A DNA stretch of 64,000 nucleotides, from NCBI GenBank assembly GCA_964526045.1, contig CAZGIF010000001.1, positions 186,001 through 250,000 on the forward strand, written 5' to 3'. This document shows positions 34,701 through 44,431 of the stretch, one piece after another; the first letter of the stretch is position 1, and every line of letters starts with the position of its first letter. The notes below the pieces were generated by a model, which saw only the letters and a list, made by a program, of their open reading frames with translations, made no database searches and was not told where the DNA came from. This DNA comes from CAZGIF01 sp964526045 (GTDB lineage Bacteria; Patescibacteriota; Gracilibacteria; Absconditabacterales; Absconditicoccaceae). The translations under genes were made by a program, and so were the position numbers.

Positions 34701-36075
34701 AAGTGTGAAAGTTCTCTGGCATTTGAATACTATTTCATACTTTAGGAATAGGAATTACGACTTTTGTATCAGGGAGCTTTTTTACTTTAATTCATTGAGG
34801 ACACGTTGAATCTATTGCATCAAGCATCAAAAGAGGATGTCAAAAAGGAGTATGATCATTAATATAAGACTGATTCTTATATTTTTCTTGTACTTTCTTG
34901 ATAATATCCTTGTCAGAATACATATTGATCTTTAATGGTGATTCTCTAGAAGGAAGCTGTTCAAACAATCAAGGATAAGCATCAATATTGCTTTTACAAA
35001 TATGTATAATATCTTCATCTGTCTTTTTTGTAAACTCAGATACTAATAATTGAAAATTATCTTCTTCAGATAAGTGACTATTGTATGTCCAATCACCAAA
35101 TGTAATATCTCAGTCCATAGCTAGGGTCAAGAGTTCTTTTGTTACAATTTGATATCAATATGAGCTGTTAAAATAATCATCTCTACAAAGAGTCAAAAAA
35201 GATTTCATTTCAGCCTGCACACTAGGAGAGCACATAACTGTATCATGTTGTTTTGAATAACTAACAAAATCATCTATTAGAAACTGAGTAAGATCTTTTT
35301 TTCGATCCTTAAGAAAAAAGGACTGAACATCAGTATTCTTAAAGATTATATCTTCAAATTCTTCTTTAGTATATGGTAGTTGTGAAATGTATTTCTCATG
35401 CCACCTAGCTATATTCTTTTTTAAGATTCCAATAAATGTAGGCAATTTATTAGTTAGCTCATCTAGTAAGATTCTTCATACAAAAACACCATCAATCAAA
35501 TCTCCAACATTAATAGCAATTCTATCTGACCATAAAACTATAGGTAACACTATAGTATCGATGGGAAGAGTTTTATCATACCAGTCGTTTATAGATGAAC
35601 TATCGGAAAGTACTACATCTTTTTTTCTTCATAATAACGACTCACCTATAACTTTACGAACACTTATATCAATATCTCACTCTTTTAATGCAGTATCAAC
35701 TAATTCTGCTCCAAAAATATCATGATTAAATACATATCAATATTTCTTCCCTACCTCATTTATTGCTTGTTCACCACGGTGTCAAAAAGGAGGATGTCAC
35801 ACATCATGAATCATTCCAGATATACAAGCAAATTCTTGTATTTTATCATCGCATCACATCTTCTTTGCTATGGTGTTTGCTATATAAGATACAAAGTGAC
35901 TATGAGACTTCCTAGAAAGCGTTACTCAAGAAGTGGTATTTGTTACAAACTGATATATACTATCTAATCTCTCAATATGAGGATAAAGTACTTTATAGAG
36001 ATCACTATTATAAAGATTATTATCTCTATTTATATCACCATGAAGACTTCAATACTTTTCTCAATCGTTTTTCAT
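31762..36075 (-). CDS. Giant fusion: dGTPase-like HD domain plus FAD/NAD(P)-binding domain
   Basis: A 1437-residue protein, intact only with TGA as Gly (more than 60 such codons). Residues about 45-140 form a dGTPase-type HD domain: SRKSHSHFVSYIANTI, FACISGMIHDVGHPPFGHRGEQ (metal HD near 90) and FNHDIFGAELV. A long helical part follows to about 370, then a beta-rich domain of unknown type (about 400-660; HTPFGHPLLMLDAIDS, WTNGPTGQMVVGRPGVDAVI). From about 665 there is a Rossmann flavoprotein-like domain: ISIIGTGMSGIMTLTN, GGATYNRFGATAVGMANQVN, DAVFVCTGN and a second dinucleotide loop IIGIIGTGNGSLFS near 877, akin to the FAD-NAD(P)-binding PF13454 group. The C-terminal 250 residues are unknown. 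It is 29 bases downstream of the 36105 gene. Nucleotide hydrolysis coupled to a redox step is an inference. Confidence 0.75.
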
Positions 36076-36104
36076 ATACAAAATGAAATGTAAGTGTATA
36101 AAAC

Positions 36105-37076
36105 CTAATAAACCGACATCGTAGCTCAATCTGTTTTTTCAACATCTTTATATTCTTTTTGATAATTTAGAGAGAAAGTAGTTTCATCTTTTGAAAAGGA
36201 AACATAGACTCATTTTGATTTAGCTTCTTTATGTATACTTGGTACTAATGATTTATCTATCTTTATATTATTGACCGACTGCTTAGAATTTATTCTATCT
36301 TTTAATCGGTCTGTAAATATCTTTTTATCAACAGTAGTATGTATTTTTTTTTCTGTATTATCCCAAACCTGTATAGCACTGAAAAGTCAATTCTTTGCAG
36401 CATCGTCAATCGAAGAATTAGTTATTACTTTGCAAGAGTTGTATTTACCAGAAATAGCACCTAACTTTCAAACTAAAAAAATATAATTATTATCACTTTG
36501 AGTTAATGTGGCAATTTTTTCGACAATAGTACCTAAAGTAGCAATATGATTCTCTCACCTAATAACAACTTTATGTAAAGATTTATTTGACAAACCATCA
36601 ATATCATCTATAGTACTTATTCTTTGTCCAAAGCACAAATCCTTAAATTTACTCCAGTTTTCTTGTATAATTTTTGTATCAAAAATTTTCTTTTGTCAGT
36701 TTTTAGGAAAATCTTTATTTCACTCTCTTTGTACAATGGCATCCACATCATCAGACAATGTAATAAGATGTAGTTTAGTCTTTGATAGAAGAAATCAATC
36801 TTTATCTGATGTAGCAGGTATATATACATAGTCTCACTTTTTTGTAATATCCTTTTTTGACTCCAAACTGTTATATAATATACCAAGAGCTTTTGTCTTC
36901 TCACTATCTTCATATGTTGAGACTTCTGTCAGCAAATTATATACTAATTGAGTTTCAGATAACGTATCTGCTAAGTTATCTTGTTGAATTTTATCTAAAC
37001 GTCTTTGTATAGATATAGATTCAGAAGCATTTTTAGATTCAGAAGCATTAGTTCTTGCATGTATAGTATCTGCCAT
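36105..37076 (-). CDS. Cassette C small partner protein, function unknown
   Basis: An unrecognised 323-residue soluble protein. It starts with a Ser/Ala/Asn-rich stretch (TIHARTNASESKNASESI), then a helical part with LSETQLVYNLLTEVSTYED, then mixed alpha/beta sequence with KVVIRGENHIATLGTIVEKI and NYIFLVGKLGAISGKYNSC. No signal peptide, membrane helix or known catalytic motif is seen. It is the first gene of a two-gene operon with the giant HD/flavoprotein and probably its partner. Eight TGA glycines, so adapted to the host code. The 140 bases upstream hold no gene and should contain the promoter. Confidence 0.6.
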
Positions 37077-37218
37077 GTTGTATATATTTGTTAATAAAAT
37101 AATTAATATCGTTGAACTAGTTCCTTAGACTGTGAATACATCTAGAAGTATCGATACAATGAGACAATAAGGATTTACTTAAGTATACATATAAATATAC
37201 TTTATGTCAATTTTTTAG

Positions 37219-37382
37219 ATACTCCTAGCAAAGCCGCGATGCGAGCAGTGGGATTTGAAGTTGATCATATACATATCCATGTCATGCCACTGAATGCTTC
37301 GTGAGATCTACACAAAAAGAGACCTGACTCAGAGCCAGATCATATCGCGCTTGCGCGTGTTGTAGAGAAGTTGAAGATGTGA
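37219..37382 (+). pseudogene. Direct repeat C, copy 2: displaced 3' end of a HIT gene
   Basis: A 54-codon stretch parallel to the end of the HIT gene: TPSKAAMRAVGFEVDHIHIHVMP then LNASGDLHKKRPDSEPDH. The catalytic histidine triad is kept and there is no indel. Here the original stop position is TGA, so the frame reads on a few codons to TAA. There is no start or N-terminal half, so it cannot make a HIT enzyme. It marks the far edge of cassette C. Confidence 0.85.
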
Positions 37383-37388
37383 GAATTA

Positions 37389-38024
37389 CTATTTCTTTAA
37401 TGCTTCAAGTCTCCTATTTACTTCTGCAGCAGACACAGATCATACTTTTCATACTTTTGTACAAAGTCAAGAATCAAGAATATCTTTTGCATAATAAATG
37501 AAATTATCTTTCCCATTTTCATCTTTTACTATTTTATAGACAAATCAATCCTCTCTAAAATTGATAATTTCCGAGCTAATTGGGTCTGTAGTACCTCAAA
37601 TATCTTCCATTTCTGAGAGTTTTAACCTAGATCAAGAAGTAGATCATAAACTTAAATTTGAAGCTAAGTCAGAACGAAGTTTTTTCACTTCATCATATAC
37701 AATATATAAAACTCCAAGATCTGTCAGTACCGCTCCTCAAGACATTACATGTAAGAGATTAGTAAGCGAATCTGGAATAGTAGAATCTAGTCTGTAAGTT
37801 CATATATTAACTACAACTAATAATGTTCATAATACAGCTCTCTTAATAGTAATTTTGTTTCTTAAAAATTTTTTTACTATTTTACTTTTTGTTTGTTTCT
37901 CTTCTAAGATGGGATCTGCGAGTACAACAGAAATATTTTCTTTTTCTTTCACTATTTGTTGTAGAAATCAACGTGGAACTTCGATAGATTTAGATGCATT
38001 AGTTTGAGCAAGATTATTTTCCAT
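37389..38024 (-). CDS. Membrane protein with two central helices, function unknown
   Basis: An unrecognised 211-residue protein. A basic cytoplasmic N-terminal region (MENNLAQTNASKSIEVPRG) is followed by two hydrophobic segments at about residues 66-82 and 97-113 (RAVLGTLLVVVNIGTY and GGAVLTDLGVLYIVYDE), then a coiled, Ser-rich linker and a soluble C-terminal part (GFVYKIVKDENGKDNFIYYA). It ends seven bases from the HIT remnant, so it probably belonged to the original downstream neighbourhood. About a dozen TGA glycines. Confidence 0.6.
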
Positions 38025-38121
38025 TTAATAACATTACTTAATAAATTATGTAAAATTTATATATAATATTTCAACTAAGTCAATACAAAGAGAAATATAT
38101 TTAATTTATAAATTAGCTGAT

Positions 38122-38163
38122 AAAAAACGCTACGCATTTTAAAATAAATGCATAGCGTTTTTT
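38122..38163 (-). terminator. Rho-independent terminator after typA
   Basis: AACGCTA-GCATTT and AAATGC-TAGCGTT arms with A/T runs on both sides. It lies 28 bases beyond the typA stop on the minus strand. Confidence 0.8.
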
Positions 38164-38190
38164 ATGAATAATTATTGGCATAATATTTAT

Positions 38191-40029
38191 CTACCCTCTT
38201 TTACCAGCAGATTTTCTATCAGTTTCTTTGAGGTGGATTTTTCTAATTCTAATACTTTCAGGTGTAACTTCTACATATTCATCTTGTCCGATATATGAAA
38301 GTGCATCTTCAAGTGTAAGTTTTTTGATTGGTTGTAAGAGCATATTTTCATCATTTCATGATGTTCTCATATTAGATTGTTGTTTATTTTTTGTAAGATT
38401 TACAGACATATCTCCAGGTTTTGCACTTTCTCATACAATCATTCATTCATAGAGTTCTGTAGCAGGTTCAACAAATATCGTTCATCTATCTTGCAACTTC
38501 CAGATACTATATCTCATTGATTTTCAAGCAAATCCAGAAATTAGCGATCAGTTAACTCTTTTTTGTATATCTCATTTGTAATCATCATAGTGAGAAAAAG
38601 AAGAATATAGGATTCATTCTCATTTGGTTTCGAGAATAAAGTCTGCTCTAAACCCAAGCAATCCTCTTGTTGGTACATCAAAAATCAATGTTGTCATTCC
38701 GTTTTCTGTTTGCATGTCTTGCATCATTCATTTTCTTTGAGCTAGCATTTCAATAACAGTTCATGCAAATGATTCTTCTACAGTAACCACAACTTGTTCT
38801 ATAGGTTCTTGTGTTTTTCCTCCATCTTTTTTCATAATAACTTGTGGTGCAGATACTTGCAACTCAAATCATTCTCTTCTCATCGTCTCGATCAACACAG
38901 ACAAGTGAAGTTCTCATCTTCAAGAAACAGTACAACGATTTCATCATGCTTGTGGTTCAATACGTAATCATACATTTGTTTCCATTTCTTTTTCTAGTCT
39001 TTCCATAATATTTCTAGATGTTACATATTTTCATTCTCTTCATGCAAAAGGAGAATCATTTACACAAAAATCCATACGTAATGTTGGTTCATCTATTTGT
39101 AATGCAGGATATGGTTCTATTCATTCAGCTCCTATAGTTTCTCATACATAAATATCACCAATTCATGCGATAATTACAATATCTCCACATACTCATTGTT
39201 GTACTTCTTGTTTTTGGACTCCAAGAGTTGTGTATAATTTACTTATTTTTGCTTTTCTTTTTTGCCCTTCATTGTTAAATACTACAACATTGTCTCACAC
39301 TTTTACAGTTCCTTCACGGATTCTTCATACTCACAATCTTCCTACGTAATCATCATATGCCAAGTTTGTAACTTGCATACGGAAAAGCATATCTGATTTG
39401 TCTTCTGCTGGAGTAACATTTTTCAAGATAAAGTCGAATAGTGGTTTCATTGTTGGGTTTTTTGCAGCTTCTTCAACTTGATCAGTTTCCATACATGCAA
39501 ATCAATCACGAGCACTTGTGTATATCACTTTGAAATCAGCTTGTTCATTTGTAGCACCAAGAGCAAAGAACAAATCAAATAATTGATCAACAACTCGGTC
39601 TGGTCTTGCTGTTGGTTTGTCAATCTTGTTGATAACAACCAAAGGACGGATCCCTAATTCCAAAGATTTCTTGAGTACAAATTTTGTTTGTGGCATAGGC
39701 CCTTCATATGCATCGACAACTAACAATACAGTATCAACCATTCTCAATACTCTTTCTACTTCACTAGAAAAGTCAGCATGTCATGGAGTATCAATAATAT
39801 TGATAACAGTTCATTCTCGACGAATTGATGTGTTTTTTGCATAAATCGTAATTCATCTTTCTTTTTCTTGATCATTACTATCCATAATAAGTGTCGCATC
39901 TTCCATGTGTTTCATTGTTCCAGATTGGATCAATAATTGATCAACAAGAGAAGTTTTTCCATGATCTACATGGGCAATAATAGCGATATTTCTAATAGCT
40001 GTCAAAATAGCCGTTAAATCTGCTGTCAT
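38191..40029 (-). CDS. typA: Translational GTPase TypA/BipA
   Basis: Ribosome-binding translation-factor GTPase linked to stress and assembly, 612 residues. G1 is AHVDHGKTSLVDQLL, followed by MDSNDQEKERGITIYAKNTS (switch I), and G4 NKIDKPTARPDRVVDQL. The C-terminal part has [20 protein letters not shown] and ends basic (DRKSAGKRG). Length is normal. ATG 40029 gives MTADLTAILTAIRNIAIIAH; a longer frame reaches 40125 but lacks family support. Single gene with its own terminator. Confidence 0.96.
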
Positions 40030-40185
40030 AAAGTTTACAAAGCAATAAAAAAATAATCTGACACGTAACATGTCTTTGCTAGCTAGTCTAGACAAAACAC
40101 GAACAATTGCAATGAAATTTGTCAATAGTTGTAATTCAAAGATATTTTTATATCATATTGCTCTTAATTTAATAAAAAAGATAGC

Positions 40186-41142
40186 ATGAATATAATTTCA
40201 AAAATAATAAGAACAGTTTTACGACTCTTTTTATGACTTCTTTATATCTGTGGAAATGTCGTGATATGATGGTCATTTTTTTTCTGATCTTTAAGTATTA
40301 TTGTATTAGCCTGACGGTGATTTTTTGCATATGATCAGCATTTCTTGTCTGACGCCCAACTAACAAAAAACTTTTCTCAAAATTTCGAAAGAGTGGAAAT
40401 ATGAACATTTTCTTATTCTTGAAAAACTATCCATTATGTGGATGTATGAGACATAAAAGACACACCAGTCTTATTATTACATGGCGCTCCTTGAAGCATA
40501 AACGATCGAAAACCGCTTTTAAAAATCAGTTCAATGCATAAGGGATATAGATTTATTATTCCTGATCGTATCGGTTACTGAAAATCATCATGGTGAATAT
40601 CAGAACCAGACATTAACAAACACGCTCAAGCATATGCTGCTTTGTTTGAAAAACTCATCGCACCTACATGACAATTGGGTATAGTTTTGGGACATTCGTA
40701 TGGTTGACCTATCGCACTATCAGTCCAAATCCATAACCCACACCTCATACAATGATCAATCATTGTTGCTTGAGCCGTTGATCCAGGTCAGGAAGTTATT
40801 TTTCCTGTTTCATATCTTGTGCAATACCAACCACTGTATTGGATGATTTGACCCCCACTTCGAGTCGCAAATGACGAAAAATTATGACATGTCGCTAGTT
40901 TAAAGAAAAGTATGGTGTGATTAGACACAATACAGACGCCTGTTGTCATTGTGCATGGAACGGAAGATATTCTTGTCCCATATGCAAATATATGATTTAT
41001 GTTAGAACATATAGATTCATGAGTAGTAAAACTCATATCGCTATCATGACAAGATCATCCTCTGCAATACAAAAACCCACAAGCAATTGCAGACGCATTG
41101 ACACAAAACTTTCCACAAAAACAAGACGGTCTTGCAAAATAA
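40186..41142 (+). CDS. Alpha/beta hydrolase, membrane-anchored
   Basis: A 318-residue protein with a hydrophobic N-terminus (two segments within residues 10-50) and an alpha/beta hydrolase fold: oxyanion region LLLHGAPGSIND, nucleophile elbow IVLGHSYGGPIAL (Ser), acid in VVIVHGTEDILVPYAN, and His in GQDHPLQY. The catalytic triad is complete. Substrate unknown; a lipid or small ester is typical. It is divergent from typA, and a tiny membrane protein follows after 49 bases. Confidence 0.85.
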
Positions 41143-41191
41143 ATGTTTCATGTGTATACATATGGTATTTATATCTTTTATAGATACTTAC

Positions 41192-41347
41192 ATGAAAAAG
41201 AAACATATCCAAACTCTCCTTTTGATAACATTGTTGGTTATTTCTGTCGTTATGATTGGCATATGAATTCAATCTGACATTCTCCCTCCTATTTTGACAT
41301 GAATTGGATTTTTTGTTATTGTTGGTATGATGTACACTCGTGGGTAA
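41192..41347 (+). CDS. Small two-helix membrane protein
   Basis: A 51-residue protein, MKKKHIQTLLLITLLVISVV then a second hydrophobic segment PPILTGIGFFVIVGMMYTRG. Two glycines are TGA, so it is broken under the standard code. The position between the hydrolase and the DUF2779 gene and the clean two-helix pattern support it; function unknown. Confidence 0.55.
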
Positions 41348-41395
41348 CATAGATAAAATAAAGAAATATGATTTTTTATTTGAACTATATTAGCC

Positions 41396-42973
41396 ATGTA
41401 TATAACCAAATCACTTTTTCGTGAATTTGTAGAATGTCCGATGCTTGCTCGATGGCATGCACACAACAAAGAAACCTATCAATACATCAACGATCAGCGT
41501 TATGGAGCAATGGACGCAATCTCGATTGGAAAAGAAGTCGAAGATATAGCAGCACGTCTGCGAAAAGACAAAACTATCATTAACATTGATAAATCAAAAA
41601 TACATTTTGCTGATCGGCATAACAGCTACCACCAACTCACCATGCAAGCATTGGAGCAAAAACCTGATATCGTGTATCAAGCGTGATTTCTCTCAGACGG
41701 AGTCTTTTGTATGACTGATTTTTTGGTTCGCAATGAACAAGGAACATACGACATAGTTGAAGTCAAAAGCAAGACGTCTATCCGCAAAAAAACCAAAAAG
41801 GCTGAGATATACGAGGATTTGCAAGCCGATGCATGATTGCAACACGTAGTTGTGCAACAAGTCTTGAAAGAACTGTATAGTAACAAGATTTCGATTGCGT
41901 ATTTGGACAAAACATACCAAAAGTCATGAGATATAGCTCCACAAGATATAGTCATTATTGATGATGTGAGTCAAGATATTATGCAACAAGAAACAGTTCT
42001 CCAAACTATCAAAACTATCAAAAGAAATATACAACTAGATAAAGATCAATTTCAAAGTATCTATCCGTATGCCTGAGAGTATCCGCTGTTGTATTTTGGA
42101 CAAAAACCTGAGCTATGATCAATTTTGACAATTCCTCGCATCACTAGTTCCAAAAAAAAACTCCTTGAACTCTATGATCAATGAAAAAGAATGATAACTG
42201 ACTTGGATCACGACGATATTGAATTGCTGAGTTGAGGCAAAGCCGATAGTGCTTTTGTTAGATTTATCCAGTTATTTCATGCTGGTAAAACACTTGATAC
42301 TACTGCAATCACACAGCAACTACAGTCACTCACATACCCGTTGTATTTTTATGACTATGAAACAACCACAACGCCGATTCCTCTCTTTGAGTGAACGTCA
42401 CCACGACAACAAGTCGTTGTACAATATTCTTTGCACAAAATAGACAAAGACGGAACAGTTACTCATCACGAATGACTCCTCAATCACAAAGAAACTAGCA
42501 ACAAACGTATCATTGACAAACTTATCGCTGACTTAACTCAAACTAAGACATGAACATACATCGTCTGGTACAAATGATTCGAAAATACAAGAAACACAGA
42601 AACATGAGTCTTATATCCAGAACATGCAGCTGCATTTGAGCATATAAACAACAATACTTTTGATTTGATGGATATTTTCAAAGACATGTTATACTTCGAT
42701 CCTGCTTTTGGATGAAGCTGTAGTATCAAAAAAGTCCTACCTGTTTTGACAGACATTAGCTACGATTGATTAGATATTGGTAATGGATGAGCTGCTGCTG
42801 ATGCATTACAATCATTAGCAAAAAAAGATCTGACTCCAGACACCGTCACAAAAATCCGTCACGATTTACTTCGCTATTGTCGTCAAGATACTCGAGCGAT
42901 GGTTGCCATCTGGCAAAAGGTCTGTGAAGAAATTGGATATGATATACCTGAGTTGAAGGGTGAAGTTGGGTAG
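41396..42973 (+). CDS. DUF2779 protein with Cas4-like and exonuclease-like parts
   Basis: A 525-residue protein. The N-terminal half looks like a Cas4/RecB-type PD-(D/E)XK nuclease: MYITKSLFREFVECPMLARW with a conserved Cys, then MTDFLVRN...DIVEVKSKTSIRKK (D..EVK active-site pattern). The C-terminal half starts YFYDYETTTTPIPLF, as in RNase H-fold 3'-5' exonucleases (D-x-E), with IVWYKGFENTRN and DLMDIF further on and a closing LRYCRQDTRAMVAIWQKV (YxxxD exonuclease-like end). DUF2779 proteins of this plan are known but uncharacterised. Its last 105 bases are repeated at 44149-44253. Confidence 0.82.
42869..42973 (+). repeat. Direct repeat D, copy 1 (DUF2779 gene 3' end)
   Basis: 105 bp ending exactly at the TAG stop. 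Identical to 44149-44253 except for one base (A/G at 42931), offset 1280. Flanking bases differ immediately on both sides. Confidence 0.95.
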
Positions 42974-43150
42974 GGAAGAAGTCATTATAGCGCATCGACT
43001 TTAAATCTCCAACATTAGATCAATCCACTACGAAGTAAAAGTCGCTCAATCATTAGTAATACATCCATCGCAAGCTCATTCGTTTTACTACAGATTCCAC
43101 TTTGTTTTACTATAATTAACAACAATTAGTTTTAATTTGTAAAGTTCATT

Positions 43151-44122
43151 ATGAAAAAAGATAAAGAGATTTCTAATATAGTTATTTATCAAACATCAAA
43201 CGGGGCTCTTGCATTGAAAGGTGATTTGAAAAAAGAAACTATTTGGGCAAGTCTTGATCAAATTTCTTCACTTTTTGATCGTGATAAGTCAGTAATCTCA
43301 AGACACATCAAAAATATCTTCAAAGATAGTGAATTGGATAAACATTCAGTTGTTGCAAAAAATGCAACAACTGCTAGTGATGGTAAAACATATCAAGTGG
43401 AATACTATAATCTTGATGTTCTTATCTCTGTTGGATATAGAGTAAATTCTGTTGTTGCTACTCAATTTAGGAAGTGGGCAACAAAAACACTCAAAAAACA
43501 TATTACCCAAGGGTATACCATCAATAAAAAGCTTCTTACCAGAAATTATACACTTTTTGAGAAAGCACTGACAGATATTCAGAAAATCTCTCACAATAAA
43601 TTATCGTCAACTGATATTTTAGCATTAGTCAAAGCATTTAGTCAAACTTGGTTTTCACTTGACTCGTTCGATAAGCAATATGTTCAAACAAAAAAACAAA
43701 CTCAAAAAAGTGTAGGTATTGAAGCAGGTAAACTTTATCAAGATCTAGAAATTTTTAAGCAAGAACTTATAAAAGAGAAACAAGCAACAGAAATTTTTGG
43801 ACAAGAAAAACAATATTGAACACTAGAAGGAATTTTGGGAAATATTTTTCAAACTGCCTTTGGCAATGATGTATACCCAAGCTTAGAGTCAAAAGCATCT
43901 CACCTTCTTTACTTTATTGTCAAAAACCATCCATTTAATGATGGAAACAAAAGAAGTGGAGCTTTTGCATTTATTTGGTTTTTACAAAAATCTAAGTATC
44001 AATTTAGAGATAAGATTACTCCAGAAGCCCTTACTGCAATTACTTTGATGATTGCAATCAGTGATCCAAAAGAAAAAGAAAAGATGGTTAATTTAGTTAT
44101 TTTACTTTTGATGGGAAAATAA
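43151..44122 (+). CDS. RhuM-family protein fused to a Fic domain
   Basis: A 323-residue protein. The N-terminal RhuM/virulence-type domain has TIWASLDQISSLFDRDKSVI and SRHIKNIFKDSELD, then YYNLDVLISVGYRVNS and FRKWATKTLKKHI. The C-terminal Fic domain carries the motif HPFNDGNKRSG near residue 260, close to the canonical HPFx(D/E)GN(G/K)R, for AMP or other NMP transfer. Only one glycine is TGA (base 43818) against about 14 GGN, in contrast to neighbours with about half TGA, which points to recent arrival from a standard-code donor. It could be a toxin or a phage-defence gene. Flanked by direct repeat D. Confidence 0.9.
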
Positions 44123-44148
44123 TATAACTTATAATAAGCAATAACCTC

Positions 44149-44253
44149 CTTCGCTATTGTCGTCAAGATACTCGAGCGATGGTTGCCATCTGGCAAAAGG
44201 TCTGTGAAGAGATTGGATATGATATACCTGAGTTGAAGGGTGAAGTTGGGTAG
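44149..44253 (+). repeat. Direct repeat D, copy 2 (displaced DUF2779 3' end)
   Basis: Second copy of the DUF2779 gene end, starting 26 bases after the RhuM-Fic stop. Near-perfect identity implies a very recent event. Confidence 0.95.
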
Positions 44254-44431
44254 CAGAGAGGGTTTTAGTTTGATGGAGGTGAATACATTTAGAGACACGG
44301 GATTACTCTGTCCTAGAGATAAAAACCAATTGCCTTGACCCAAAAATATGACGTGGGACATGCCACGAGCAGGTCGCTAAGATCATCAAATAAAGAAATA
44401 ATTATGTCATTTATCCATTTTTTATTATCAA
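44254..44431. other. Non-coding stretch before the transposase, with REP-like sequence
   Basis: No gene seen. It is less AT-rich than its surroundings and contains a partial GGGACATGCC...GCAGGTCGC element resembling the REP-like repeats inside the downstream transposase gene. It may be the left end of the mobile unit. Confidence 0.4.

Noticed and set aside
37219..37400. A second functional HIT gene
   Set aside because: Only the last 54 codons are present with no start or N-terminal half.
40030..40125. N-terminal extension of TypA to 40125
   Set aside because: The added residues are hydrophobic and unlike the family, which starts close to the G1 motif.
41144..41350. Alternative frame MFHVYTYGIYIFYRYL at 41144
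   Set aside because: Aromatic-rich and random-looking; the 41192 frame gives a clean two-helix membrane protein.
10446..44253. Integron gene cassettes with attC sites
   Set aside because: The repeats are coding 3' ends that differ at each locus; no attC-like inverted structure or IntI gene is seen.
44123..44253. A fragment gene in the copy 2 repeat D region
   Set aside because: It is the displaced end of the DUF2779 gene without a start.
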